Source of the DNA: Clostridia bacterium
Lineage (GTDB): Bacteria > Bacillota > Clostridia > Christensenellales > CAG-138
Length of the DNA stretch: 38,335 nucleotides
Direction of reading: 5' to 3'
NCBI GenBank assembly: GCA_017395105.1
Contig: JAFPWD010000002.1
Location: 1 to 38,335 of the forward strand
Position 1 is the first letter of the stretch. Every line of letters starts with the position of its first letter. A program made the translations under genes and the position numbers. The notes below the pieces were generated by a model. The model was given only the letters and a program-made list of their open reading frames with translations. It did no database searches and had not been told where the DNA came from. Positions 24,081 to 33,000 of this stretch are shown piece after piece.

Positions 24081-25968
24081 CGGCGGATTTCGGCTCGCTG
24101 TAGGTCTTTACGATGCGCTTCACCTCATCGCGTATGCGCGGAGAGTTCTCCTCACACAGATCGTGAAGCCGCTTAAGCCCGGCCATGAACTCCTGCTCGT
24201 TCACCTCGATGGGGTGGCCGATATAGATAAGCTCGTTATCGGTCTTGGTCATGCCCTCCTCATCCATCAAAAGCTCCTCAAAGAGCTTTTCGCCGGGGCG
24301 AAGGCCGGTGTAGCGAATCTGAATGTCCACGTCGGGCTCAAAGCCGGATAGCTTTATCATGTTTCTTGCAAGATCGTCTATGCGAACGGGCTTGCCCATG
24401 TCCAGAACGAAGATCTCGCCGCCCTTTGCGTATGCGCCCGCCTGAAGCACGAGCGAAACCGCCTCGGGGATGGTCATGAAGTAGCGGATTATGTCGCGAT
24501 GAGTAACGGTCACGGGGCCGCCGTTTTCGATCTGCTTTTTGAAAAGCGGGATGACCGAGCCGTTGGAGCCGAGCACGTTTCCGAAACGCACCGCAACGTA
24601 TTCGGTTTCGGAGTGATTGTTCATGGTTTGAACTATCATCTCGCAGATGCGCTTGCTTGCGCCCATAACGTTTGTGGGGTTGACGGCCTTATCGGTGCTG
24701 ATAAGGAGCATGCGCTTGGCCTTGTATTTATCGGCGGCGCGCGCCACGTTCAGCGTTCCGAAAACGTTGTTTTTTATAGCCTCGTTGGGGCTCGTTTCCA
24801 TGAGGGGAACGTGCTTGTGCGCGGCGGCATGGAATATGTAGTCGGGATGATAGGTCTCAAACACCATGTCGAGCCTGTCGCGGTCGCGAACGGAGCCGAT
24901 GAGCGCCACGAGATCGAGCGCGGGATACCTGCGCTTGAGCTCCATCTGGATGTCGTAGGCGTTGTTTTCGTAGATGTCGAAAATGATCAGCGTCTTGGGT
25001 TCGTTTGCGGCGATCTGACGGCAAAGCTCGCTTCCTATGGAGCCGCCTCCGCCGGTAACGAGGATGGTGCTGCCCTTAACGTAGTCCATGATGTCCGAAA
25101 GATCGACCTTGACCGAGTCGCGCCCGAGAAGATCCTCTATCTGAACGTTTCTTATCTGGCTGATGCTGACCTCGCCGTTTGAAAGCTGAAGGAGGCTCGG
25201 AAGGATGCGCAGCTTGCATTCGGTGTCGCGGCAAACCTCTATAATCTCCCTGCGCTGGATATTGGTGGCGGAGGGGATCGCGATGATTATTTCTTCGATG
25301 GAGTATTTTTTAACGGTCTCGGCTATTTTATCACGGCCTCCGACGATCTTGACACCGAGCATGCGCTGCCCCCATTTTGCGGGGTCATCATCCACTATGG
25401 CCATGATCTTGTTGTCGGAATTCTTGCTTGCCTGAATATCCGTAAGCGTGATAAGACCGCTTCTGCCCGCGCCAACGAGCAGTGTACGCCTGCCGCCTCG
25501 GCTTGCGTGCAGCCAATTGCGGCGAATCAGACGGTAGGAGAAGCGGATGGCAAGGATCATCATTGCAAGCAGGATGCCGTTCAGCACGTGATAGCTCATC
25601 GGCATTCTGAGCTTGAACAGCTTCATAAGCAAAAAGCTTAAAACGTCTACAACCGCGCAGGCGGCAACGATCCGCAGACCCTCGTCGAAGGAGGCGTATT
25701 CCCAAAGACTGTTGTAAAGCTTGAAGAGAGCGAAAATGCCGATGCCTATAACGACGTACAGAGGGGTGAACCTGATGGCATTTGCAAGATAGGAGCTTTT
25801 GGCAAGAGCAACGAAATCCAAATTGGAATCGAGAACGAGTGCCGCAAACGACGCAGCGGCAAGCGCTATCACGTCGGCGAAAATGAGAAGCAGAACGCGC
25901 CAGGTTTTGATGGTGACCCTATGCTTTACCGCCTTGTACGTAATGGCCGGAGATTTATACTCTTTCAT
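24073..25968 (-). CDS. Membrane nucleotide-sugar 4,6-dehydratase (CapD/PglF/WbpM-like)
   Basis: The 631-residue protein has four N-terminal transmembrane helices (within about 15-140). A CoA-binding-like Rossmann domain follows (TLLVGAGRSGLI, about 165), then a short-chain dehydrogenase domain with STILVTGGGGSIGSELCRQI, IFHAAAHKHVPLMETSP and the TDKAVNPTNVMGASKR catalytic stretch. This is the PglF/WbpM family, which converts UDP-N-acetylglucosamine or a related sugar to a 4-keto-6-deoxy intermediate for capsule, glycan or glycoprotein synthesis. In this family a threonine or methionine replaces the classical catalytic tyrosine. The ATG at 25968 (MKEYKS) is preferred; the open frame to 26103 runs into the promoter. 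Confidence 0.85.
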   Translation of the reverse strand: MKEYKSPAITYKAVKHRVTIKTWRVLLLIFADVIALAAASFAALVLDSNLDFVALAKSSYLANAIRFTPLYVVIGIGIFALFKLYNSLWEYASFDEGLRIVAACAVVDVLSFLLMKLFKLRMPMSYHVLNGILLAMMILAIRFSYRLIRRNWLHASRGGRRTLLVGAGRSGLITLTDIQASKNSDNKIMAIVDDDPAKWGQRMLGVKIVGGRDKIAETVKKYSIEEIIIAIPSATNIQRREIIEVCRDTECKLRILPSLLQLSNGEVSISQIRNVQIEDLLGRDSVKVDLSDIMDYVKGSTILVTGGGGSIGSELCRQIAANEPKTLIIFDIYENNAYDIQMELKRRYPALDLVALIGSVRDRDRLDMVFETYHPDYIFHAAAHKHVPLMETSPNEAIKNNVFGTLNVARAADKYKAKRMLLISTDKAVNPTNVMGASKRICEMIVQTMNNHSETEYVAVRFGNVLGSNGSVIPLFKKQIENGGPVTVTHRDIIRYFMTIPEAVSLVLQAGAYAKGGEIFVLDMGKPVRIDDLARNMIKLSGFEPDVDIQIRYTGLRPGEKLFEELLMDEEGMTKTDNELIYIGHPIEVNEQEFMAGLKRLHDLCEENSPRIRDEVKRIVKTYSEPKSADE

Positions 25969-26101
25969 TATTTCATTAACCTCAAATATAGACCGATCAT
26001 TTATAAGCGGACGGATACAACAAGAAAAACATAGAAAAACCCGCACGAAATACGTCGGGAAGTCCCGATCCCGAAAAGTTAGCCGCCACTTCTCAGCATA
26101 C

Positions 26102-26166
26102 ATTATAAATTAACGGCGTTCGGCTTGTCAATAATTATTGACAAAGTTTTGCGTTTGCAATATAAT
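26102..26166. promoter_or_regulatory. Divergent promoters sharing a 20-bp palindrome
   Basis: The plus promoter of ileS has TTGACA (26138-26143), 17 bp and TATAAT (26161-26166). The minus promoter of the dehydratase gene has TTGACA (26126-26131), 18 bp and TATAAT (26102-26107). The two -35 boxes sit head to head inside the perfect palindrome TTGTCAATAATTATTGACAA (26125-26144). RNA polymerases at the two promoters should exclude each other. Confidence 0.85.
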
Positions 26167-26172
26167 AAGGAA

Positions 26173-26478
26173 AATGCCGCACGCTGTGCTTTTGCTCGGC
26201 TGCGGCTCCATAGTATGCTTTGATCGGGACAGGATGCGCATTTATTTGCTCAAAGAGAGCCGCCGGGCGGTGCGAGGCGGCAGCGGAAAAGGCGAGGTCA
26301 TCACCCGTGAGCTCCGCTTGCGAAGTCCGCCTTTTGCGGATGCGTAGCCTGCGGCGGCGGCCGCCGTTATCGGTCTTGAGTGCAGGGGAAGGCTGTGCAT
26401 ATTCGTCTTTGCTTCCTCTGAATTCGGGTGGTACCGCGGTCAAGATCGCCCCGAGAATGGGGCGGGCTTTATTTTTTT
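26173..26478 (+). promoter_or_regulatory. T-box riboswitch (isoleucine) controlling ileS
   Basis: The leader contains the hallmark T-box sequence GGGTGGTACCGCGG at 26426-26439. A terminator stem, CGCCCC with GGGGCG (26447-26464), and a T-run to 26478 follow. Upstream are AGAGAG (stem I AG-bulge type) and a likely specifier codon ATC at 26300-26302 before A, consistent with isoleucine. Uncharged tRNA-Ile should stabilise the antiterminator and allow ileS transcription. The T-box core is certain; the specifier position is inferred from context. Confidence 0.9.
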
Positions 26479-26479
26479 A

Positions 26480-26535
26480 GTGAATACTGAATAGTGAATA
26501 GTGAAGAGTTGAGGATGAAATTCCTTCGGAATTTC
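26480..26535 (+). repeat. Short GTGAATA repeats and a GAAATTC hairpin before ileS
   Basis: Imperfect copies of TGAATAGTGAA run from 26480 to about 26507. The hairpin GAAATTC-CTTCG-GAATTTC (26517-26535) comes next. It lies between the T-box terminator and the ileS ribosome binding site. It resembles dispersed intergenic repeats of Clostridia, but copies elsewhere cannot be checked here. Confidence 0.4.
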
Positions 26536-26573
26536 TTACAATAATAGAATTTATTTCATTGGAGGATAACAAA

Positions 26574-29500
26574 GTGTACAAAAAGGTTTCCACTTCTCTT
26601 GACTTCGTGCCGAGAGAGAAAGAGATACTGGAGTTTTGGAAGCAGAACGGCATCTTCGAGAAATCCGTGAAGCAGTCCGAGGGCAAGCCTGCCTATACCT
26701 TCTACGACGGCCCGCCGACCGCAAACGGAAGGCCGCATATAGGTCACGTTCTGACCCGCGCCATGAAGGATATCATCCCGCGCTATCGCACGATGAAGGG
26801 CTTCGACGTGCTCCGTAAGGCGGGCTGGGATACCCACGGTCTGCCCGTTGAGCTGGAGGTTGAAAAGGCGCTGGGGCTGGACGGCAAGGAGCAGATCGAG
26901 GGCTACGGCGTGCTTCCGTTCATCGAAAAATGCAAGGAATCCGTTTGGAAATATAAGGGCGAATGGGAAGAGATGAGCGACGAGGTGGCGTATTGGGCGG
27001 ATATGGAGAACCCCTACGTTACCTATCACGACAACTATATCGAGTCCGTTTGGTGGGCGCTCAAAACCATCGATGAAAAGGGTCTTCTCTACAAGGGTCA
27101 TAAGATAGTTCCCTATTGCCCGCGCTGCGGCACCGCGCTCTCGAGCCACGAGGTCGCACAGGGCTATAAGGACGTTAAAGAGGTTTCCATATTCGTTACC
27201 TTCCCCGTCAAGCCCGATGAAGCGCATCCCGCCTTCGACGGAAGCGAGGAGCTGATCGCTTGGACGACCACGCCCTGGACGCTTCCCTCAAATGTCGCTC
27301 TCTGCGTAAATGCGGACGAGGACTACGTTATAGTTAAGAAGGATGAAAGAAAGTTCGTGCTCGCAAAGGCGCTCGTTGAAAGCGTTCTCGGTGAGGAGAC
27401 CACCGAGCTTGCCTGCATGAAGGGCTCGGAGCTTGTCGGACTCAATTATGAGCCGCTCTTTGATTTCCAGGTGAACCACAGGGGCAAGAAGGGCTGGCGC
27501 ATTGTTTCCGATCCCTACGTCACTCTGACCGACGGCGCGGGTATAGTCCATATCGCGCCCGCGTTCGGTGAGGACGACGGCAGGGTCGGCAGGGAATGGG
27601 AGCTTCCGTTCGTTCAGCTCGTGGATGCGCGCGGCAGACTCGCCGGCGGCACCCCCTGGGACGGCATCTTCGTTAAGAAGGCGGATAAGCCCATAATCGA
27701 GGATCTGCGTGAGCACGGCAAGCTGCTCAAGGAGCTTTCCTATGAGCACAGCTATCCGTTCTGCTGGCGCTGCGACACTCCGCTTATCTATTATGCAAGG
27801 GAAAGCTGGTTCGTTAAGACCACCGCCGTCAAGGACAGGATGATCGAAAACAACCGCAAGATAAACTGGATCCCCGAGTCAATCGGCGAAGGAAGAATGG
27901 GCAATTTCCTTGAAAACGTCATCGACTGGGGTATCAGCCGCGAAAGGTATTGGGGCACTCCGCTTCCCGTTTGGATGTGCGATTGCGGCCATTACCACGT
28001 CATGGGCAGCCGCGAGGAGCTTAGAAAGTACGCGCCCGAGGTTCCCGAGGATATCGAGCTGCATAAGCCGATGCTCGACCCCATCACCTTCAAATGCGAA
28101 AAATGCGGCGGCACGATGCGCCGCGAGCCCGTGGTTATCGACTGCTGGTTCGACAGCGGCTCAATGCCGTTTGCCCAGTGGCATTATCCCTTTGAAAATA
28201 AAGAAGAATTCGAGCGCCGCTTCCCTGCGGACTATATCAGCGAGGCAGTCGATCAGACCCGCGGCTGGTTCTACACGCTTTCGGCGCTTTCAACCATACT
28301 GTTTGACAAGCCCGCATTCAAAAACTGCATCGTGCTCGGCCTCGTTTGCGATAAGGACGGCAAGAAGATGAGCAAGCACGTTGGAAACGTCGTCGCCCCT
28401 GCGGACGTGCTCACCAAGCAGGGCGCGGATGCCGTGCGCTGGTATTTCTACACCGCTTCGAGCCCCTGGCTGCCCAGCAGATTCTCGGGAGATGCCGTAA
28501 GCGAGCAGCAGCGCAAATATATGGGAACGCTCTGGAATACCTATGCGTTCTACATCCTCTATGCGGATATAGACGAGTTCGATCCCACCAAGCATCAGCT
28601 CAAGCGCGAGAATCTATCCGTTATGGATAAATGGCTGCTCTCAAGGCTCAACACGCTCGTTAAGACCGTGGACACGAACCTTGAAAAGCTCAGAATAACC
28701 GAGGCGGGCAGGGAGCTGAACCGCTTTGTGGACGATCTCTCGAATTGGTACGTCCGTCAGGGTCGCGAAAGGTATTGGGGCAAGGAGATGACCGCCGATA
28801 AGGAGGCCGCCTATATGACCCTGTACACCGCGCTTGAAACGCTTGCAAAGCTCACCGCGCCGTTCACCCCGTTCATGGCGGAGCAGATCTATCAGAACAT
28901 CGTGCGCACCGTGGATAAGACCGCGCCCGAGAGCGTGCATCTTTGCGATTTCCCCGTTTGCGATGAAAGCTTCATCGATGCGGAGCTTGAAAAGGGCATG
29001 GACGATATTCTGCGCGTGGTCACGCTCGGCAGAGCCGCAAGGAGCCTTGCAAATATCAAGAACCGTCAGCCCCTCTCCGAAATGTTCGTGCAGGGCGTGG
29101 ACGAGCTTCCCGAAATGTACACGAGCATCATCGCGGGCGAGCTGAACGTTAAAACCGTTCGCTACGTCAACGATGCTTCCGAGTTCATCAGCTACCGCGT
29201 GAAGCCCCAGCTCAAAACGCTCGGGCCGCGCTACGGCAAGGTTCTGCCGAAGATCAATCAGCATCTTTCTCAGGACGGCGTTGGCAATCAGGTCGTTGCC
29301 GCGCATGCAGCGGGCAAGCCCTATGAGTTCGAGGTCGAGGGCGAGAAGGTATCGCTTTCACCCGAGGACGTGCTTGTGGACACCGTTAAGAAGGAAGGCT
29401 TCTCTTCGGCGGGCGACAACGGCGTTACCGTCGTTCTGAACACGCAGCTCACCGAGGAGCTGATCGAGGAGGGCTACGTTCGCGAGCTTATAAGCAAGGT

Positions 29501-29714
29501 GCAGACCATGCGCAAGGAGGCCGATTTCGAGGTAACGGACAAGATCGAGCTCTCCGTTTCCTGCGGCGAAAAGCTGCTTGCTTCGCTTGATAAGCATAGT
29601 GACGAGATCTGCACCGCGACCCTTTCATCCTTGCTGCGCTTCGGCGAGCCCGAGGGCGTTGTCAAGGAATGGGATCTCAACGGCGAGGCCGTGGTCATAG
29701 GCATCAAGCGATAA
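26574..29714 (+). CDS. ileS: Isoleucyl-tRNA synthetase
   Basis: The 1046-residue class I synthetase has its HIGH motif in PPTANGRPHIGHVLTRAMKD and its KMSKS-type motif in GKKMSKHVGNV. The editing domain lies between (WTTTPWTLPSNVALCV, DGAGIVHIAPAFGEDD). Several cysteine pairs occur (YCPRCGT, CWRCDTP, CEKCGG), and an anticodon-binding region completes the protein. It charges tRNA-Ile and hydrolyses misformed valyl products. Length and the G-x-PH-x-GH and MSKH signatures fit the type found in eukaryotes and some bacteria (IleS2-like), which is often less sensitive to mupirocin; that trait is inference. The start is GTG 26574 with GGAGG at 26561-26565; the TTG at 26559 overlaps that site and is unlikely. 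It is controlled by the T-box leader. Confidence 0.95.
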   Translation: MYKKVSTSLDFVPREKEILEFWKQNGIFEKSVKQSEGKPAYTFYDGPPTANGRPHIGHVLTRAMKDIIPRYRTMKGFDVLRKAGWDTHGLPVELEVEKALGLDGKEQIEGYGVLPFIEKCKESVWKYKGEWEEMSDEVAYWADMENPYVTYHDNYIESVWWALKTIDEKGLLYKGHKIVPYCPRCGTALSSHEVAQGYKDVKEVSIFVTFPVKPDEAHPAFDGSEELIAWTTTPWTLPSNVALCVNADEDYVIVKKDERKFVLAKALVESVLGEETTELACMKGSELVGLNYEPLFDFQVNHRGKKGWRIVSDPYVTLTDGAGIVHIAPAFGEDDGRVGREWELPFVQLVDARGRLAGGTPWDGIFVKKADKPIIEDLREHGKLLKELSYEHSYPFCWRCDTPLIYYARESWFVKTTAVKDRMIENNRKINWIPESIGEGRMGNFLENVIDWGISRERYWGTPLPVWMCDCGHYHVMGSREELRKYAPEVPEDIELHKPMLDPITFKCEKCGGTMRREPVVIDCWFDSGSMPFAQWHYPFENKEEFERRFPADYISEAVDQTRGWFYTLSALSTILFDKPAFKNCIVLGLVCDKDGKKMSKHVGNVVAPADVLTKQGADAVRWYFYTASSPWLPSRFSGDAVSEQQRKYMGTLWNTYAFYILYADIDEFDPTKHQLKRENLSVMDKWLLSRLNTLVKTVDTNLEKLRITEAGRELNRFVDDLSNWYVRQGRERYWGKEMTADKEAAYMTLYTALETLAKLTAPFTPFMAEQIYQNIVRTVDKTAPESVHLCDFPVCDESFIDAELEKGMDDILRVVTLGRAARSLANIKNRQPLSEMFVQGVDELPEMYTSIIAGELNVKTVRYVNDASEFISYRVKPQLKTLGPRYGKVLPKINQHLSQDGVGNQVVAAHAAGKPYEFEVEGEKVSLSPEDVLVDTVKKEGFSSAGDNGVTVVLNTQLTEELIEEGYVRELISKVQTMRKEADFEVTDKIELSVSCGEKLLASLDKHSDEICTATLSSLLRFGEPEGVVKEWDLNGEAVVIGIKR

Positions 29715-29734
29715 ATTAAACGATAACAAACGCT

Positions 29735-29771
29735 GCCGTGCATACTCCGCGCAAATTGGGGTATGCACGGC
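29735..29771 (+). terminator. Strong hairpin after ileS
   Basis: A 14-bp stem with one wobble (GCCGTGCATACTCC with GGGGTATGCACGGC) and a 9-nt loop starts 20 nt after the ileS stop. No T-run follows, so it is either a weak or factor-dependent terminator or an RNA-stabilising structure. Confidence 0.55.
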
Positions 29772-29806
29772 AAAACGACGAACACAGCAAAGGTTCGATC
29801 TTGAGG

Positions 29807-30871
29807 ATGAAGCCGAAAACGAAACAAGATATGAAAATGGAAAAAAGAACGGTGCGCGGCGGTGCGGCGCTCATTCTGGCGCTTCTTTTCGCGCTGCTCG
29901 CTTGCTCCTGCTCGAAAACCGATTCGGCAGCGGCGCAGAAAGCCTTCGATCGCGGTGCGGCTGCCTACGAAGCATTGGATATGGAGGCAGCGAAGCAGGC
30001 GTTTGCAGAGTGCTGCAAGCTGGATGGCGGTCTGTATGCCGATGCAAAGCAGTATCTTGATGCGATCGGCGAATACGAGCGGCTCTACATGCAGGGCGTT
30101 GCCGCGTTTGGAAACGGCGATCACAGCACGGCGGCTTCGTGCTTTCTCGGAATAAAGGGCTATCTGAACAGCGAGGAGTATCTTGAGCGTATCGACGGCA
30201 TCAAGGCGGAGTACGAAAGCGCCGTTGCGCTCTATGAATCGGGCGAGTATCTAAGAGCGAGGGAAGCGTTTATGCAGCTCGGCGATTATCAGCGCTGCGC
30301 CGCTTATATTGCAAACGTGGACTCCATGATAGGGCTCTACAACGAGGGCGTTCAGCTAATGAACCGCAGAAGCTTCATGAATGCCGCCCGCGCTTTCCGC
30401 GCCATAAACACACTGTTTCTCAATTCGGACGAGCTCATAGCACTCTGCGAAAACAGGCAGAGCAGCGAAACCGTCAAGCTTGGCGAGTATATCTACAGCT
30501 ACAACGCCGAGTACGGCGGCGATATCAAGATAGTAAGCGGAAATCCCGGCATTCTCTTCGATATGAAGGATAGCCGGGGGCTCATTATCTGCGGCGCGAT
30601 GGACGAAAGCGGCATAGTGCGCTATATCTCGTTCTGCGCTCCGCCTGCGCTTCAAAGCAGCCTCGGCGAGGCCGAATTGAGCTCTGCGTTTGCGCATTGC
30701 ATTCGCGCGCTCAACCCTGAGCTTTCGGAGCATTCCGCAATAATCGAGGGCATAGCAGATTATTTCACCGAAACGGGCAGGCTCTACGGCTGTATGCGTG
30801 TGCACGCGGGCGCGGGTGCTGATGGAATTCGGGTGCTGACGGCGGAATATGAGCCAAACGCGGCGAATTGA
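29807..30871 (+). CDS. Lipoprotein with TPR-like helical repeats
   Basis: The 354-residue protein has a positively charged N-terminus and a hydrophobic stretch ending in the lipobox LLAC-S (cysteine near residue 35). It should therefore be lipid-anchored outside the membrane. Helical repeats follow with TPR-like spacing: AFDRGAAAYEALDMEAAKQAF, GVAAFGNGDHSTAASCF, AVALYESGEYLRAREAFMQLGDY and GVQLMNRRSFMNAARAF. A C-terminal domain of about 130 residues is unassigned. The function is unknown; such repeats bind protein partners. ATGs at 29807, 29831 and 29837 are possible; GAGG just ahead of 29807 is close. The frame open from 29738 starts inside the hairpin and was excluded. Confidence 0.7.
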   Translation: MKPKTKQDMKMEKRTVRGGAALILALLFALLACSCSKTDSAAAQKAFDRGAAAYEALDMEAAKQAFAECCKLDGGLYADAKQYLDAIGEYERLYMQGVAAFGNGDHSTAASCFLGIKGYLNSEEYLERIDGIKAEYESAVALYESGEYLRAREAFMQLGDYQRCAAYIANVDSMIGLYNEGVQLMNRRSFMNAARAFRAINTLFLNSDELIALCENRQSSETVKLGEYIYSYNAEYGGDIKIVSGNPGILFDMKDSRGLIICGAMDESGIVRYISFCAPPALQSSLGEAELSSAFAHCIRALNPELSEHSAIIEGIADYFTETGRLYGCMRVHAGAGADGIRVLTAEYEPNAAN

Positions 30872-30888
30872 TTTTTTCAAAGCGCGGG

Positions 30889-30917
30889 TTTACAAAATTG
30901 CAAAAAAATGCTATCAT
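30889..30917 (+). promoter_or_regulatory. Promoter of the DtxR-type gene
   Basis: TTTACA (30889-30894) and TATCAT (30912-30917) are 17 bp apart. AGGAGG follows at about 30930, before ATG 30942. The GTTAG-N6-CTAAC palindrome seen upstream of other genes is not present here. Confidence 0.6.
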
Positions 30918-30941
30918 ATCAGAAAAACAGGAGGCGATAGA

Positions 30942-31328
30942 ATGAATTTGCAGGAATCGGGCGAAATGTATCTCGAAACGATACTCAGGCTCTCACAGAA
31001 AATGGATAAGGTTCGCAGCATCGATATTGCGGACGAAATGGGTTATTCCAAGCCGAGCATCAGCCGTGCTATGCGCATATTGAAGGAAAACGGCTTTGTT
31101 TCGATAGATTCCCTCGGTGCGGTAACGCTCACCGAAAAGGGGCGTGCTTCCGCTGAAAAGACTTACGAGCGCCATCAGGTGCTCACGAGCCTTTTCATCG
31201 GTCTTGGCGTGAATGAAACCGTTGCGGCGGACGATGCTTGCAAGATCGAGCACGTTATCTCCGATGAAACCTTCGAAGCAATGAAAAAGCATATCGTTCA
31301 AATGAAGGGCGTGAACTCGGAAGAGTGA
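30942..31328 (+). CDS. DtxR-family metal-dependent regulator
   Basis: The 128-residue protein has the N-terminal DtxR winged helix (ESGEMYLETILRLSQK, RSIDIADEMGYSKPSISRAMRIL, GAVTLTEKGRASAEKTYERH). The metal-binding dimerisation region is reduced to about 60 residues (LFIGLGVNETVAADDACKIEHVISDETFEAM). In DtxR, IdeR and MntR this region binds iron or manganese; E and H residues of the CxIEH type (KIEHVIS) are retained. There is no SH3-like third domain, as in MntR. It is the best candidate in this window for the factor that binds the GTTAG-N6-CTAAC palindromes at 16583, 18162 and 19152, but that link is inference. Confidence 0.85.
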   Translation: MNLQESGEMYLETILRLSQKMDKVRSIDIADEMGYSKPSISRAMRILKENGFVSIDSLGAVTLTEKGRASAEKTYERHQVLTSLFIGLGVNETVAADDACKIEHVISDETFEAMKKHIVQMKGVNSEE

Positions 31329-31431
31329 GCTTGCGGCTTTGGGATCATGCCGCAATAAAGGTGTGAAACAAACTGAATTATTACCGAAAATAATGAAGTA
31401 ATATATCAAAAACTAATGAGCATATTGCTTT

Positions 31432-31464
31432 AAAGGAGCTGCCGCGCACTGCGGCAGCTCCTTT
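31432..31464. terminator. Bidirectional terminator
   Basis: A perfect 14-bp stem (AAAGGAGCTGCCGC with its complement, loop GCACT) stands between the convergent DtxR-type gene and murC. Confidence 0.8.
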
Positions 31465-31484
31465 GCTTATAACAGTTTTAAATT

Positions 31485-32882
31485 TTATTTTATAAACAGC
31501 TTGCTTTGAATATAAACGTCGCCGCTGCCGAGTGTCAGCACAAGGTCGCCCTCTCGCGCGTTCTTTTTGAGGTAGTCGTTTATCTCCTCAAAGGTGGCGA
31601 TGTACTTGGCGTTGTTTGATTCGCGGTTGATAGCATCCACCATATCCCTTGCGTGAACGCTGCCGTCGTTCTTCTCCCTTCCGGGGTAGATGTCGGGAAC
31701 GAGCACCTCATTCGCGGTCTTGAAGCAGTCCACGTCCTTAAGAAACAGCGTTTTGGCGCGGGTGTAGCTGTTGCACTGGAACACAACGAACACGCGCCCA
31801 TCGGTGCAGGTGCGCACGGCGCTGTCCATCGCGGCGCGTATCTCGGCGGGATGGTGCGCATAGTCGTGGAAAACCTTAACGCCGCCGCGTTCGCCGTAGT
31901 ATTCAAAGCGGCGCTTGACCGAATGAAACTCGGGCAGTGCGCGGGCAATATCTTCAAAGCTTACGCCGTGCGAAAGCGCAACGGTCGCCGCGGCAACGGC
32001 ATTGAGCATATTATGCCTTCCGGGAACGTTCAGCTCGATCCTGCCGAGCCTCTCACCGCGGTGCATAAGATCGAACGCGGGGCAGCCGAGCCCGTTGTAT
32101 TCGATGCTTGCGGGATAATAGTCGGGGCAGAACGCAGTATCGATGCCGTAGGTCAGCTTTTTAAGAGCGAATTCATCGAGAAGCGCGCGAACGTGCTCGT
32201 CGTCCGTGCAGCCGATAAGCAGTCCGTTTTCGGGCATGCGCAGCACGAACTTGCGGAAAGCGTTTACGATATTATCAAAGGTCTTGAAATAATCAAGATG
32301 GTCGTTGTCGATATTGTTTATCAGAACAACGGTGGGATGCAGTGTCAGAAAGCTCTCAACGTATTCGCAGGCCTCGGTTATGAAAAGCTCGTCCGAGCCG
32401 AGGCGGATGCCGCCGCCGAGAAAATCCACCATGCCGCCAACGTGAACTGTGGCGTTTGAATCCGCTATCTCGGAGATAAGCGCAAGCATGGAGGTGATGG
32501 TGGTTTTGCCGTGGCAGCCGGCGATGCCGATAACGTCCGCATAGCGCTCGCTGATCATGCCGAGAGCTTCCGAGCGTTCTATCTCGGGTATGCCCAACTC
32601 GCGCGCACGAACGCGCTCCGGATTGTCCGCCGGGATGGCGGCGGAGTAGATAACCGTGCCGCAGCCCTCAACGTTTTTGACGTCATGCCCGATGAAAACG
32701 GGAACGCCGAGCTCCGTAAGCCTCTCGGTGAAGGGGGAAACGTTTCGGTCGGAGCCCTGAACCTCAAAGCCCCTGTCCCTTAGTATCTGCGCAAGGCCGT
32801 TCATGGAGCATCCGCCAATGCCGATGAAATGGACCCTGCCGGCGATCTTTTTTTCAGTTTGCAAGTTTTCGGAATTAGTCAT
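31485..32882 (-). CDS. murC: UDP-N-acetylmuramate-L-alanine ligase
   Basis: The 465-residue protein has the three Mur-ligase domains. The N-terminal Rossmann domain binds UDP (VHFIGIGGCSMNGLAQIL). The central ATPase has P-loop GIAGCHGKTT and the EACEY metal and substrate region. The C-terminal domain has FHDYAHHPAEI. It adds L-alanine to UDP-N-acetylmuramate in the cytoplasm, the first step of the peptidoglycan stem peptide. Cysteine replaces the common threonine in the G-T-H-G-K-T loop. It is a single gene behind a TTGCCA/TATAAT promoter, apart from any dcw cluster in this window. Confidence 0.93.
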   Translation of the reverse strand: MTNSENLQTEKKIAGRVHFIGIGGCSMNGLAQILRDRGFEVQGSDRNVSPFTERLTELGVPVFIGHDVKNVEGCGTVIYSAAIPADNPERVRARELGIPEIERSEALGMISERYADVIGIAGCHGKTTITSMLALISEIADSNATVHVGGMVDFLGGGIRLGSDELFITEACEYVESFLTLHPTVVLINNIDNDHLDYFKTFDNIVNAFRKFVLRMPENGLLIGCTDDEHVRALLDEFALKKLTYGIDTAFCPDYYPASIEYNGLGCPAFDLMHRGERLGRIELNVPGRHNMLNAVAAATVALSHGVSFEDIARALPEFHSVKRRFEYYGERGGVKVFHDYAHHPAEIRAAMDSAVRTCTDGRVFVVFQCNSYTRAKTLFLKDVDCFKTANEVLVPDIYPGREKNDGSVHARDMVDAINRESNNAKYIATFEEINDYLKKNAREGDLVLTLGSGDVYIQSKLFIK

Positions 32883-32971
32883 TGTAGACCCCTTTTGCCT
32901 CCGAACGGAAGCGGAATATCTTATTGAAGCTTTTGCGAAGAATACGCCAAAGCATGCTTGCCAATCAGTGT

Positions 32972-33000
32972 ATTATACTCCAATCGGCGCTTTTTGGCAA
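32972..33000 (-). promoter_or_regulatory. Promoter of murC
   Basis: On the minus strand, TTGCCA (32995-33000) and TATAAT (32972-32977) have a 17-bp spacer, about 90 bp upstream of the start codon. Confidence 0.75.

Noticed and set aside
24499..25182. A 227-codon plus-strand frame
   Set aside because: It is antisense to the catalytic domain of the membrane dehydratase gene.
26138..26347. Short plus-strand frames at 26138-26480 as genes
   Set aside because: They fall in the ileS promoter and T-box leader RNA.
26556..27227. A 223-codon minus-strand frame
   Set aside because: It lies opposite the HIGH-motif region of ileS and has no start site or homology pattern.
31653..32459. A 268-codon plus-strand frame
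   Set aside because: It is antisense to the conserved core of murC and shows no family pattern.
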